Shown piece by piece: positions 32,815-46,217 of a stretch of DNA of 64,000 nucleotides (positions within the stretch are counted from its first letter, which is position 1; each line of letters opens with the position of its first letter). The position numbers were made by a program, and so were the translations under genes. The stretch lies in contig CAWUHX010000418.1 of the NCBI GenBank assembly GCA_963922205.1, positions 62,001-126,000 on the forward strand, written 5' to 3'. The notes beneath the pieces were generated by a model that saw only the letters and a program-made list of their open reading frames with translations, was not told where the DNA came from and ran no database searches. This DNA comes from Romanomermis culicivorax. Its lineage: Eukaryota; Nematoda; Enoplea; Mermithida; Mermithidae.

Positions 32815-35800
32815 TCACAGATTGATCGTATTTTCGAGTTGTTGATCGATGGACTTTTTGTTGATCATCAAAGATTGACCATTGTCCACACTGGCCGAAC
32901 AGTGATGGCGATGGCTCGTTTGTTCCATGCATTGACGATCCGCTTCCATTTTGCAAACGACTTGCTGCTGTTGCTGCAGCTGATCGTCTTGCATCTGCAG
33001 CTCGTGCGTTCTGGCGTGTTTGGTCAGATGGTCCGATCTTGTGAAACGTTTGTCGCACGATGGGCAAGGAAATTTTTTTTCACCGGTGTGCGTCCTGTAA
33101 TTTTGTATTTTTTACTGTAGTAAAATTTTTTGCTTTATAAGCTTGCTTATCAATTTACCTCAAATGACGTTGTAGTTCATCGGATCTTGTGAAGCGTTTA
33201 CCGCAAAAAAGCCAATTACAAACGAAAGGTCGTTCACCGGTGTGCCATCGAAGGTGAGCCTGTGATTAACATAGTTACAGTAAAGAGAAAATGGGGGCAG
33301 GTGTAAAGTAGTTACCTTCAAGTGCGAAGTTTTACTGTAAATTTTCCCGCAACCGGGTATGTGGCAACTGTGGATATTTCTGAGGCGCATTTGGGCACTG
33401 GCCGCCGGCCCCAGACGGTCGGCTTCGGCGCAGTTGGGGCAAGCGCAGTTCGATCGGCAAGATGTTGCGGAGGAGGACGATGGTGCGGAAAATCTTAAGT
33501 AAAAAAATTTTTTTTGGGATAATTGATTACATTATTTTGAACATGATCAAAAAAACCTTTAGTCGTGGAAAAATGGAGTTACAGAATAGAGTGTTTCCTA
33601 CGGAAGCCACCTGAAAAAAAATCCTCACCTTCGAAGATGAATGCACAACGCAGCTTTTCAAGATGCATTAGAAAAAATCGAGATGCAGGAGTTTTCCGAT
33701 GTTCGACTTCGTTTTCAAGAGTATTTCAATTTTTTCTAGTGCATCTTGAATAAGTTCAAGGTGGTATCTTTGGAGAAAATCAAGACTCCATCTTGAAAAA
33801 AATCATCCCATTCTGAAAAAATCAAGATAAGATGAAATTTCTGAAACTAGCCAATCAAAAGCGTTGCAAAGTCTACTCGAACCCTTTAAAATGGATATCT
33901 GAGGTCAGCTCTTGCTGACAGAAGGCGCCCTTCATTTTTATGGAACTTAAAGTTACTTTGTACACGGAATCCGATAGGCATATTGTTTTTTCATAAAAAT
34001 TTTTATTCTTCGATATTTTTCACAAAACGTCAAAAATGCTTCTTTTTCACCCAAAATGCATTTATTTCGGAAAATAATCCAAATTTTGCATTTCATCGGC
34101 TGTCCTATTCTCTACCTATCCTGGAACTCGAAAAAGAAACGAAAATTATGTTCATTTTCCGAAATTACCGCATATTGGTTGAAGAAACATTCATTTTTGA
34201 CGTTCTTCTGAAAAATCTGAAAAATAACCATTTTCAAGAAAAATCAATATGGTCACTGGATTCTTCGTGCAAGAATAACTTGCCCCATTGCAACTCCCCA
34301 CAGAAATCAAGGGCGCCCTTTGCCAGCGAGGACCTCAGAAATCCACTTTGAAGCTTCCAGTAAACATAGGAGGCGGAGCAATGCGTTTCATTGGCGGGTT
34401 TCATAAATTTTCATTCTCTGATCTTGATTTTTTTTCAAAATGCAATCTTGTTTTAATTTTCAAGATTGTCATGGAAAAAATGCTATGCACTTGAATAGAA
34501 AGGAGAACATCGAAAAATTCTTATATATCAATTTCCTTGCGATGCATGGAGAATTTAAAAAAATGAAAAAATTAAATAATGTAAAATTAAAATGAAAAAA
34601 TGAAATGAAAAAATAAAATGAAAAAATAAAATGAAAAAATAAAATGAAAAAATAAAATGAAAAAGTAAAATGAACAAATAAAATGAAAAAGTAAAATCAG
34701 AAAAATAAAATCAGAAAAATAAAATGAAAAAAAATAAAATGGAAAAATAAAATAGAATAACAAAAATTAAATAAAAAAATTAAATAGAAAAAATTAAATA
34801 AAAAAATAAATTTAAAAAAACAAAATAAAAGAGATGAAAAAATGTGCATCATATTCGAAGGTAAAAAATTTTATCAAGTGGCTCTTCTCGTGGCTCCTCT
34901 CTTCTCTCCATAGTTTCATGCTTAGGCCCTGAGACAGGGTGCCCAATAAATCAAAGTCCATTGAGTTCAAAAGTGCATGTCAAAAAAGTCATCAAAATGC
35001 GAACACCCTTTGCCAATGCTCACTTTTTTGCGCTAGCTGCAGAGCTGAACCGCAGCCCGTTACTACTCTGCGATAACTTGCACGCCGCCGTCGATTTGGC
35101 CAACAACGACGACGGAAACGTTGAGTTTGGCGATGCAGCGACAGCGGCCGCCTGATGAGCGCCGACCAACGCCGCCGGCGCCATAAACGGCGACATGTTG
35201 ATGGAGCAGCCGGCACCCGCGGCGCCGCAACCGTAATCGCCGGGCGGCTGTTGCTGATAGGCTGCGACGGCGACCGCCGCGGCTGCTGCTGATCTAAAAA
35301 GAGAAAGTTGATTTTTGTAAGGACAATTTTTTAGTTATTGAATTTGAAGTTAATCATAGCTGAAAATGGAATATGTTGTGTAGTTTTACATGCTGATTAT
35401 CGTTCCGGAATTTATTTTGCATGAAATTCAAAATTCTCTCAGCTATAGTATCCTAAAACTTTGAGTTCCTTTGAGTTTGGGGTGGGGGTCCCATCATTTC
35501 CAAAATTTTGGGTAGCGGGTCAAAAAAACCCCGAAAAAGTCGAAAAAATTTCGAAAATTTTCCAAAAAAGGCCAAAAAGCTACTTTTTCCCATTTTTCCG
35601 AGTTTGGGGGGGGGGTTGGGTATAGGGTTGAGCAAGTCGGGGATGGGGGCCCCCTAACCTGCTCCCCAATTACAAGTATGATTACTGTACTTGTTGTTGC
35701 AAGATCATACTTTATCTTTTCTCACCTGAAGGTCGTCGGATCTAAATTGGGCTGCCAAGCGCCGACGGCCGTCTCCCACCAGGCGGCCGACGTTCCGCGC

Positions 35801-36111
35801 CAAGCCGACGGCGACGGCGTTTGATGGTGATGGTAAGCGGCACCGCCTCCGCTGACGCCAACCACGAACGAGGACGAACCGCCGGCGTCAAATTGACCGC
35901 CGCCGATTGGCGACAAACACGAAGCGATGGACGACGTCGATGAGGAAGAGATGGGCGGCAAAGAGGCGGCGGCGTCTTTTTTGCCTTTCCAGGGTTGGAA
36001 GCCTTTGTTGGTCTGGTCTGCGCCGTCGTTGTTGTTGTTGTTGGAGTCGGGGGCTTTGGATAATAAATCGCATTGTTTGGCTAACATGGCTAAGGGGTTT
36101 TGTAGCGAATC
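32815..36111 (-). CDS. Sp8-type (buttonhead/Sp family) zinc-finger transcription factor, start missing
   Basis: GC-box-binding developmental transcription factor. Exons: 36111-35726, 35293-35024, 33493-33316, 33259-33159, 33094-32815 (stop TGA 32815-32817), all in phase, about 404 residues. The first visible exon has the SP box ([10 protein letters not shown]) and KGFQPWKG, as in vertebrate Sp8/Sp9 (SPLAMLAATC, GGFHPWK), and a later [13 protein letters not shown] Btd box follows ([15 protein letters not shown]). Three C2H2 fingers follow: [38 protein letters not shown] and [19 protein letters not shown], almost identical to Sp6-9. A Gln-rich run follows finger 3. The exon with the start codon was not found upstream. 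It is one of the Sp-like (sptf) family in nematodes; which one I cannot say. Confidence 0.92.
33770..34470. mobile_element. Second foldback-type inverted repeat, in an Sp intron
   Basis: A left arm at about 33790-33935 and a right arm at about 34308-34470 are imperfect reverse complements. GAGGTCAGC followed by AGAAGGCGCCCTT on the left pairs with AAGGGCGCCCTTTGC and GAGGACCTCAGAAATCC on the right, ending with TCTTGATTTTTTT. The loop of about 370 bases holds an open frame with no recognisable family. It lies in the intron between exons 35293-35024 and 33493-33316. Confidence 0.7.
34545..34835. repeat. Low-complexity (AAAATGAAAAAATAA)n-type tract
   Basis: Purine-rich units such as AAAATAAAATGAAAA repeat with small changes for about 290 bases. 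It lies directly after the foldback element in the same Sp intron. Confidence 0.9.
35460..35660. repeat. G-rich dispersed repeat, related to those in the BAZ1A gene
   Basis: It contains GGGGTGGGGGTCCC, CAAAATTTTGGGT, long purine runs and GGGGGGGGGGTTGGG, ending near CCCCAATTACAAGTA. The same words in similar order occur at 63258-63345. It lies in the Sp intron between exons 36111-35726 and 35293-35024. Confidence 0.55.
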
Positions 36112-39100
36112 CTAAAAATGGATTTGTAAGGATTAAGGCTAATTTGATCCTACAGTAAGTTGGTTAAAAATAAATATGTTTTCATATAGAACTAGAATAA
36201 AATTTTCTACAGTAAAAAGAGTTGGTGCAAGCATTTCATTGTAAGAAGTCCAAAATTTAGAGTAGAAAACATGATCCTCAATGTTGCAGAATACCTCATA
36301 ATCATAGATGATCAAAATTATCGAATCAGTTGCTAACATCCGCATGTTTATCGCAAGATTTACAGAAACACTAAACAGAAATTCAATTTCTCTCAGTCTT
36401 AGAGAATCTTTCTCACTTTTTATCGATATTTGCCCACAGAAGAAAATCAGATTACTGTGGAAAAATAATTATATAGGTAGCAGAAACATTCGAACACTGG
36501 CAAAAAATGGCTCGACCTAATTCACAAAAGTTGAAGCGCCTTATCGAATAATTAATTTTGCTAGGCTAATTAGCAACTTGTGTTGCTACAGAAAAAAATT
36601 TTCCTTGCTCGAGAAGCCCTGTCCCATTGTTTAAAGATGACATTGGGACAAGATTTCGAAAATTTTCTACATCGTATGGAAAAATAAAAGAATCTTCGTC
36701 CAAAAAAACAACATAAATTAGGGAAAAAATGCGAGGCCGCCGCGGCGAAAGTTTATTGTTTTTCGCGGCACCCCGTTGACATTGGCGGTGAATATGAAAA
36801 AGATATTCGGGTGGTGTCGCAACTCACTCGAAAGAAAAAATTTTGCTGCATCAAGCCGTCGTCGCAACGTCTGGCGTGCAAAAGTGTGCAGAAAAAACAA
36901 AAAAAAAATACGGTACTGTCAGCGGGGTACTGTAATAATCCTTGAAAAAGACGGATTCTAGCGATGCCCGTTTCAAACATATATAATTATTCGTCAGGTA
37001 AAACACGAACCTAACGGTTCGGGAAAAATTAATTGTCTACTAGAAAAGGGACGGATGCGAAATGATTATCGCAGCGAGAAACTGTTCCTAATGACTGGTT
37101 ACGCCTGAGCATCAAAATCCATCCAATTACGGTTAGTTTCTACAGTAAGCTCGCTTTGGATGAAAATCATCGCAATTAATTTGCGAACGGGCATAAAAGG
37201 GACCGGTCATCGTCTTCAACGAATAAATTAGCGCATATAAAGTCTCGATTATTAGCCAATTATCGAGGGAAATATGCTCTTGAAACTGTACTACAAATGC
37301 CAATCAATGTGAGTGTGCGATGATGATAGAAAAAAAGATATCAAACGGACAATTGCCGAGAAGTATTGTCTCTATTTTTATCCTCCTGTATGCTATATCT
37401 TTTCTGTTCTGTAGGACACAGTTAATGATTTACCTGAATTCTAGAACAAATTGATTTACTGATTCAGAAAATATAATCTTCATCAAATTTGATTTAGTTT
37501 TGATCGTCCAAACCACTTTTTTGACTGAAAATTATGCTAATTGTTTAAAGTGAAGTTTAGACAGATACGATCGTTCTGGTAAATTGAAAATGTTGCAACT
37601 AGAATCACCTGCATTTTTCCAGACATCACTTTATTTTTGTTGTGACAGATTGTCCAAAGTATAAAAAATCGAGATAAAACAGGTTTCGGAAAACATTAGT
37701 TTCTGTAAGAACTACGAAAAACTAGTCCACCCTGATTTCTTCTGGATTAGGGATATTTCACAGAATCATAACAGTAATACTGTTCATGGATTCAAAACTA
37801 GGCCGAAAATAACGTGAAAAATGATCATTGATGATCCAAAAATTATTTGTCACAAATCCCATGTGCCTGAACTGCCATCGTTATGTAAATGGATTTCTGA
37901 ATAAACTATAACCTTTACATCAAAAAGATTGCGGTATAAATTAAAATTTCTCTTTTTTCAATATTTTTTTCAATATTTCAATTCAATGAAAATTTCAATG
38001 AATAATACTTTAAGGAACCATAATTCTAAACTGTTATGTTAAAAAATTGATGTAATGTTCTGTAGAAATTCAATCACAAGAGAAGCTTGTTCCATGGACT
38101 GCTGAATGTATATACAATAAAATGCTTATAAATTGAGAAATGAAAAAAAAAAGTTTCGCCCTCAAAGTCATCCCAAAGTCATTATTGTAGGATTTTAATG
38201 CACAAAATAGTAGCGAGTAAGTTAATCAAAATCATGACCTATGCGAAATATGGGTATTTACAAGCATGTCAAGAAAAACGGACTATAGTTTTTCGGTTTG
38301 AAAAGGCTACAAGCCCCAGTACATTCACTTACACTTTAGATTTAATCTTAACTTGAAACGTAACAGTCTATTCAATTTTTAAATAAAGCTAAACTTCCCT
38401 CCAAAAATGAGATTTGACATTTGAAAATTTTTTGCTTTTTGGCAGACACTCTGGATATCACAATATTTCTATCTTCAATAATGCAGCGGCATTTTGGAAA
38501 CTCGGAAAATAAATAAAAAACAATCGCAAAACTGAAAACGATTTAGAAAATCGACTAATTTCTACAAAATGACCGATTATTTTTAAGCTTTCGAAAATCT
38601 TCCTACAGAATTGAAGCTTATCTGCAGCGTTGAAAGTCAAATAAACTTACTACAGTAATTTTGAGAAACAAAGTGACAAGCTAAATTATCTTTTAGACAG
38701 TTATGTTTTGCCCAAAGATCGGCTGAGCAAACCATGTTTGATGATTCTGGAAAAAAACAACTGTTGGGATATTAAATATTGGCCGATTTTCTCTAATCAT
38801 AGAGAAAATGTTGTTTATTATCATTAAAATGATGGAATGTTCCAGAAACTCTAATTTCAATTAACTTTCTGCAATTTTCATTCTAGAATATTGGTTCGTG
38901 CGATATATTTCGACTGATAATGAGGTAACCAGATAAAACTGGTGTATAGACCCTTGCGTAGCCCAGTGAAATGTTGATTTCTTCTTCCCCTATAATTTCT
39001 GGCCAGCATTTTCATTTTCAGCTGATCATAGAGGTTGATGTATTTCAGTTTCTCATCAACTGTGCACATATCCCTTTCTCTAATATGCTGCTACTTTGTG

Positions 39101-41575
39101 TAATTATAGTGGATATCCAGAAACGAATAACTGTTTTAAGGATAGTTTCTCATGCACAGCTGTATGAGATAATCAGAGTTAGGCATCCAGTATAAGATCA
39201 ATTTGATTTTTTGTGGAATGGTTTCATGAATATACGTAATCTCCCATGCTCAGGGTTTCCTTGACAGATCGAAAATCATAGATTAGGAACATACATTGAC
39301 TGATTTGAGATCAATCAACTATCAAATAACGAACACCAGAAACCCCTACTAAAATTTATTGATATTTCAGGCTGAATTCATCAAAGTAAAACAATGTGGA
39401 TTTCTATGATAAGAAAATTTTTTCGAATGTACATACTCGAAAACCTGAAAATTGATGGATAGATGTTTTTCAGAATTCAAGCTGAAAATCATCACTGTTA
39501 TGAATCTTATTCGGAACACAATACTGTGGATAACTTTGATATATTCTTCTCTATGACTGTGGATCATTAAATTTCTTGTGACCGGAAATTTTCAGAAAAC
39601 TCAAGTCTGTCATAAAATCGTAGTCAACATTTTTCTAAAAAGTATTCTCCACTTTTGGCCAGCATGATTTTTGATCTGACGCATCACTTGAGTGATTGAT
39701 CATACTTTTTTTTGAATAATGATTTTCACAAGCTCAAAAGATTTGCTTACCATATAACGAGAATCGGGAGAGCGGTAAACAATTTTTAGCGCGATATCGA
39801 TATGTCAACGGACCTTATAATTTTGAAACCGGTATCGTACAATACATTGAAGAATCAAGCCTGCGTCGCAAGATTGGGCGGAGTCGAACTTTGGAGAATT
39901 ACAGTAAGCCTCGAGCAAAAATTAATGACATTGATACAAACCGGAACAAGGCCATTTTTCCAAATATAAAATAAATTCCAAAATCGATCTATAATCATAG
40001 AGGATCGACGCGAAAAGGCCATTTTAATGTGGGCGGATTACTGTAGTTTTTTTCTGTTTTTCTGCCTATCGCTCTCCGGTGAGCCTTGCAGTTCGACAAT
40101 TATAACGGTCGAAGACCCGAAACGTATCATTTTTTTCTACTATTACGTGCGCACTAATTTCGAATACTGTAATTTTGCACGTACATCAAACATTTTAATT
40201 ATGCCCGCCAAACGAGTAGAGTTACAGTAAGATCTTTTAATGACGAAATTGATTTTCTCGCACGTGTGCGACGTGACTTGCGAACTTTTTCGTATTACTG
40301 TATGAAAATTTTTAATCTTGAGAATTAGGTTGTATTTGAGTATCGAAAAAAGTGGAAACAGTTTACTGTAAAACAGAAATGCATGCAAATTCAGTGATCT
40401 GAATGTGTAGGCTCATGGAACACGTGAGGACTTGCGACTCAGCTCTTGTTTTATATGTTTGAAAATTGAAAATTGACAAATACTGACGTAAAAGTTATAA
40501 TTTTAACGAAAACTCTTGCTTTCCAGTTTTATATTTCCAAGCATTGTAAATTTTCGTTTCCCTTATTATTTTTTTATATAGTTTGAGGAAGTGTGACTTT
40601 CTAAATTTTTCTGAAATTACTGTAATATTCTGCTTTTGTTGGAAAATCATAAACTTTTTCCGTTTTTTTTTCAGATGCACACAATTTTTACCATAATATT
40701 CGTATTTTCCTGATCAAGATCAGAAATATGTGTAAGCTTTTGAATAATCGACCCATAATCAACTGTGATTCATTGTCGACTAGTGTCAAATTGACTCCAT
40801 ATTCTAAAATTCTATACTTTTGCAAAAAATTTAATTTCGCCATTGTGTTATGATAACAAATGATTCTAGAGCAAACGTGTTTTTTACGCCCCTCCAACCT
40901 TTGCCTACCGGAGAGCAATTTTTTTGCTTCATCTCCAAATTTCTCCTTTTTCGATTAAGTCCAATACATATTACGTAACCACCACACCTTCCGAGCTTTA
41001 AAAGATCTTTCAAAAAGTAAAATTCTTCTCTTTTTTTCCTGTGTTCGTCGAAAATTTTTCATCTTCGTCAGTGTGTGGGAATTCTAGAGAGCGGAAAAAT
41101 GGAGAAAAATGACACAAAAACAGAGAGCAGAGCAGCGGCAATAAACTTTCTTTTTTAGAAAGTGTGTGAAAAGAAGTAAAGCCCAAGTTCTAGAAGAAGA
41201 AGAATCCGGAGAAGATGATTATAATGACGTAAGCAAGAGCAATTTTGCCGCTTAGGTTATTTGTGTAGAGGTTGCTTCTTAGAAACTAAAAGTTTGGACC
41301 AAGCAGTAGAATTGTATAAGATTTCCTCTTTTAGTCCCCCGGATTGGAAAAAAGCGAAAGGTAACTAACAATGAATTGGAATTCTATTTCAGAATTTCAA
41401 TCCTCTCATTCTTTCCCTTTCTCTCTCTCTCGGCGAGAAAATTCTTCTTAAGCCCAGCCAAAAATATTTTACCATTGGCGAAAGGTTTCTAAATAGCAGC
41501 GAATTTATTTTTTGTTTATCCCCTAATTTGCATATATTTTAAGCGGCTTTACTCCTCCTCCTCATTGTAAAAAAT
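36112..41575. other. Long region between divergent genes (Sp factor and UNC-87)
   Basis: About 5.5 kb that should hold the first exon and promoter of the Sp gene (minus) and the promoter of the UNC-87 gene (plus). Short TACTGTAG-like words are frequent. No open frame has a recognisable product and no RNA gene was seen. The stretch at 41150-41520, with pyrimidine-rich and CTCTCTCTC segments, may be 5' UTR or leader intron of UNC-87. Confidence 0.5.
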
Positions 41576-44500
41576 ATGAAGCTTCCGTGGAGCAAAGCCG
41601 GCGATCAACAAAATCAACCCCCGGCGGCTCAGGCGCCGGTTCCTCAACAGGCGCCGCCGCAGCAAAAGCAATCGGTGCCGCAACAGCAGGCGCCTCCGGT
41701 CAAGAAACCATCGGCGCCCCAACAACCGCAAGGCGTCGTGCAGCAGCCGCCGCAGCAACAGGCCGCGCCGCCGCAGCCGCAACCGGCAACTATGCAAGCC
41801 AGCGTGGCCAGCTTCCCGCAGGGTGGTAAGCGCGTCGGGAAATTCACGTTGGACCAGTTGCGCCAGACGGACGGCATCATCCCGCTGCAAAACGGCACCA
41901 ACAAGTGGGCCAGCCAGCGGGGCATGACCGGCTTCGGTACGCCGCGCAATACGAGCACGCGGGTTTTGGCCGACAATTTGCAAGAAGTGCCCGAAGAAAT
42001 TGCTCGCCTCACCGACATGGAGGTACGGCCGCAGAGCGGCACGAACAAGTTCGCCACTCAACGGGGTATGGTAGGATTTGGCACCGGCAGGGACGTGTGC
42101 CGGGAGTCGCACAAAGTTAACCTTTTGCCCGGGGACTTGCAGCCCGTGCCCGAAGAGAAGGAACGCATGTCCGACGGCATAGTTCGGTTGCAGAGCGGTA
42201 CAAATAGGTGAGCGATGGAAGCTTTTCAAGATGATGCTTCGCCAGCAAGGAATTCACTTCTCGTGAATCTTACACTTCCAGCATGTATAATTGAAGGAGT
42301 ATTTTTTAAAGTCAGATTTCACAAAAATGACAAATCAGTGGTCAATTAAGTGTATTCTGCTGTCGAAGCCAAGTCTCGATTACTCGCACGACCTTAGCGC
42401 ATGTTTTTGGGGTGAAAAGTCCTGAAAAGAAGAAAAGATCCGTTGCGGGTCGTTAGGAAAAATTGAATCCCAGGACACATGAAACTGCCGAGAGATGACT
42501 GTATTCAGTCTAGCAAAGCACGTCTCTTGTTCAGCTAACCATGAACATTGCAACCGAATGAAATACGGTATGATTAGTGAACCTGGAAGTGAATACTATA
42601 CACAAAAATTTGCATAAAATTTATTTCAAATTAAAAAGGTGCGCTATTTTATCCAAGTTTTGGCCATGATTTGGCAAATTTTTGAGTTTTTGCTGCAATT
42701 TCATCCAAAAGAGTTTTTGCCATTTAAAAAAAAACGCGGATATGTAGATTAGCCTTCGGTCCAATAACATACAAACAATGTACAGCATGAAAGTTTGAGG
42801 CGAATCAGTCACGAATTTTTTTCAAAAGTGCTCAAAACTCATTCAAAATTTATCAGAATGAAAATGTCGTTATTAGATATTACTCTTTGAGTTACAACTG
42901 CTAAAAAAACCTTTTTTCTTAATAATTTTCCACGAAATTTCCAAATTTTTTTGTAAAAATGTAAAAATCCCAAAAAATGAAAATTTAATTCTGGTGAGGG
43001 TCAAATGGGTGTCTATCAGGTATGGGCATGACTGATCAGAAATTTTGAATATGCAAATTAGGTGCAAGCACGATTTGAAGATCATTTAGAAGTATACTAT
43101 TTGAAGCATTTATAGAAAAAAATGACACGGTTCAAGCGCGGCTCTCGTTATACAATCAGCCACAATTCTGAAAAATTTGTTATGACACCCTGTTTCACTG
43201 CTCTGTTTTTTGAGACTATTCATTCTAGATTTCAGAGAACAGCTTAGAAAAGTTAAACTTAGAAAAGTTATGGATTTCAAATGAAATTAGCACGCTAAAA
43301 AACCCTTGAAAATATTGGGCTTTGTCAATGACTAAAATAGTATCTAAAACTGGAATAATTTCAGTAAAAATATGAGCCATGTGAAAAGTCTACTATTGTC
43401 AGCTGGATATGAAAAAATCATGTCAATTGCCTGTAAACCTATCGCCGTACTGTAACGCTGGTGAACACATTTCTATGCAGAATTGGTAGTTTTTTTACCA
43501 GTTTCAAAATTTCCAAATTGCTGGTTTTTGTTATGATGGCATAGATTTAACATAAGATACTGTAGAACTGTGAAAAATCATGTTCAGTGGCCTGTTTTGC
43601 TACAGTATCCAACTTCATCCTCAGATACGCCACCCAAAAAGGCATGACCGGTTTCGGCACGACTCGCCGCGAGACGACCAAAATGCTGGACACCAAGCAC
43701 CCGGACAACGACATCGAACACCCGGATCAGAGCAACATCCGGCTCCAAAGCGGCACCAATTTGTTCGCCAGCCAGGCGGGCATGACCGGCTTCGGCACGT
43801 CGAGGCGCGAAACGACCAAAATGATGGACACCAAACACCCGGAACAAATAATCGACCACCCGGACCAGACGACCATACCTTTGCAAATGGGTACGAACAA
43901 GTTCGCCAGCCAACAGGGTATGACGGCCATCGGTGCTTTCCGTTTGGAGACCATGAACCCGTTGATCAGCCGTCAGAAACAAGACAGTCAGGGCATTGTG
44001 CCCAGCCAGATGGGTTCGAATCAATTCGCTAGCCAAGCAGGTGAGTTTACTGTAGCCTAAATTAGCAAGCTTAGTGACCACCTGCAGTTAGTTTAAATGT
44101 CTATTTTTAGTAAACCTTCGAACAAAAATGTTGACTTTCACTGCAACTTTTTTGTACATACTGTAGACTAAATTAGAAAGTTTCCTATGCTTGATGCCTA
44201 CTTGCCGCAAAAAGTGACGACTATCAAAATATTACTGTATTTTGACATTCAGTACAAATTTTTTAAAATGCACAATAGAGTCTGGTCCTGCAAAGGCCTT
44301 ATCTTAGAAATCTTAGAAAAAAGCTCGTCTTACAGTATTCTAGAGCTTACCTTAGACACTAGAGGCAATCTGACATGACCGAAAGTTTCTTCGTCCAACT
44401 GTTACACTAATCATCAGTTCCTTGTGGCAATTTTCAGAAAAATTGCACTGAAAAAGTAAGGAAAAAGTGAAACAGAAAAAAATTAATAATTTTGGAGTGC

Positions 44501-46217
44501 CAGGATTTTACGTCCAGAATTTTGATGACCAAAGACTAGTGAAAACATTTTCTTTGCTATACTTAGATGACCATTCGACAGTATTTCTTCTGGGCTTATA
44601 GTATGCCATTAAGTTTAATTTCAAACATTCTCGTTTTCAGTAGTGTTTATTTTTTAGCAATTTTTGACAAGTGTGTTTTGACAACAAGTACTGTATCCAT
44701 ACACTTTCTTTGTGTATTTGTGCTCAGATTACAGTATTCACGTACTCAGTGTAGCTATTCCGAGAAGAAGTACAGTCAACCTTTAACATCCTGTTTAGGG
44801 TTGAATCGACCCACTATTTTTTTTCTTGTTATTTTCGAGTACTTTTGTTCATGCAAACTGTTATTTATTCACTTTAAAGAATAACAGATCGGATGAAACA
44901 GGATCCGCCGACATATATGCCTCGGAATCACTCAAAATTCATAAATCGTATAATTTCTGACGCTTTTCATTTACGCATTGTGTAAAATAATCTGAAATCA
45001 ACTTGAAAAACAAAAAAATGTTAGTTTTTCAAAAATTTTCAAAAATACAACATGCTAGGTAATTCGTTGCAACGAAAAGCATTCTGATGAAAAATGGATG
45101 CGCTTTTAGACTGCATAAGCCGAATTGCTTGGTAAAATCTACCTCGGGCGCGAAAAATAAAAAAAAGGAAAAAAACCCGAAAAAAATTAGCGCTGGACAA
45201 AAATTTTGATTTTTTGGCGTTGACTACAGTATACCAAGCACAATTTGAAACTTTTCTTGAAGCGCAAGAGCTTGCGAATCGGATAAATAAACAATACTGT
45301 TTTTTATCACGAGTTGAATGAGATACGCTGCATTTACTGAGGCTATATGTTTTTACTACGCTGTATATTACAGGACATTGAGGGATAACATTTAAAAAAT
45401 TTTTCTGGGTCAGCGAGTTTCATGATAAAATAATTTTTGGACATTTTCGCTGTGTTTTCTTTTGTCCATTTGAATGAAAAAATATGATCAGCAGAAAAAA
45501 ATCTTGACGATCAAAGACTAGTCAAGATACTGTATCTGTCCATTTTCTTGTGTGTTGACGCACAGATTTTGCTGTATTTAAGGATTTGTTCGTGGAAAAA
45601 GTATTTTCAAAATTCTGCTGCGTCAGCAAGTTTCACAATAGTATCAAAGCAAGGAATTTTGTATTTTTGTGAGTTACTGTAATATTTTTTCCTATTTTCT
45701 TGAGTTTACTGTAATAATTTGCAAGAAGAAATTTGATCAAAAAAGGTATTCCTACGTTTTACAGTATGATTAGCTTTCTATGGCTATTTTTAGAGAACGT
45801 AGTAAAAGATCTTGCATGAGCAAATACTCCCACATGTTTTTGTATCTGACCCTTGTTTACTGTATTTTCGCTAGGTTACAGTAATCAATCTCAGTGAAAA
45901 GTAATAAGCAGGTATTGAAAACTGTTACTGTAGCCAATGCAAGGCATAATTTTCAAATCTTACTGTACTTTTGTTGTTGAGGAATGACCGGATTCGGCGT
46001 GCCTCGAGACGTGACGTACATAGCCGAAGCGGGCGAATTGCCTTTCGAAGAAGTGAAAATGAGCGAAACGATCATACCCAGTCAGGCCGGCTGGAACAAG
46101 GGCGACAGCCAGAAGGGCATGACGGGCTTCGGAGCGCCGCGCGACGTTAAAGGCAAACATCTTAAACGGCTTTGGGAATTGGAATATCCGGAAGAGGCCG
46201 ACATTCATCATTTGTAG
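41576..46217 (+). CDS. unc-87: UNC-87-type actin-bundling protein with seven CLIK repeats (complete)
   Basis: Actin-filament-stabilising protein of body-wall muscle. Exons 41576-42207, 43625-44040 and 45982-46217 sum to 1,284 nt, 427 aa plus stop; the start is the first ATG of the open frame. The N-terminal quarter is Gln/Pro/Ala-rich. Seven calponin-like (CLIK) motifs follow, from NGTNKWASQRGMTGFGTPR to GWNKGDSQKGMTGFGAPR; C. elegans UNC-87 also has seven. Repeat 5 is the most divergent (GMTAIGAFR). Introns interrupt repeats 3 and 6: the first splits an Arg codon (AG|A) right after GTN, the second splits a Gly codon. Intron 2 contains MITE copy C. There is no calponin-homology domain, as expected for this class. 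The short paralogue at 52.6-54.2 kb shares both termini and the first intron position. Confidence 0.95.
42208..43624. other. Intron 1 of unc-87
   Basis: A 1.4-kb intron. A degenerate tRNA-like patch lies at about 42450-42545 on the minus strand (GGTTAGCTGAACAAGAG, then GGGATTCAATTT), too weak to call. Nothing else was recognised. Confidence 0.5.
44780..45384 (+). mobile_element. MITE-like element, family with CCCTTAACGTCCT ends (copy C)
   Basis: It begins CCTTTAACATCCTG followed by GGGTTGAATCGACCC and ends CAGGACATTGAGGG, which pairs with the start. At 605 bp it is close to copy A (575 bp). It lies in intron 2 of unc-87 and carries no open frame of note. Confidence 0.78.

Noticed and set aside
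41549..42229. Long minus-strand open frame (226 codons) opposite the first unc-87 exon
   Set aside because: It is antisense to seven well-defined CLIK and linker regions, and its Arg/Leu/His composition is what the reverse of Gln/Pro/Ala-rich coding gives.
42440..42550. Possible tRNA-Ser-like sequence on the minus strand
   Set aside because: GGTTAGCTGAACAAGAG and GGGATTCAATTT resemble boxes, but the acceptor stem does not pair and the B box is poor.
43584..44081. Minus-strand open frame of 165 codons opposite unc-87 exon 2
   Set aside because: It is a shadow of the CLIK repeats on the other strand.
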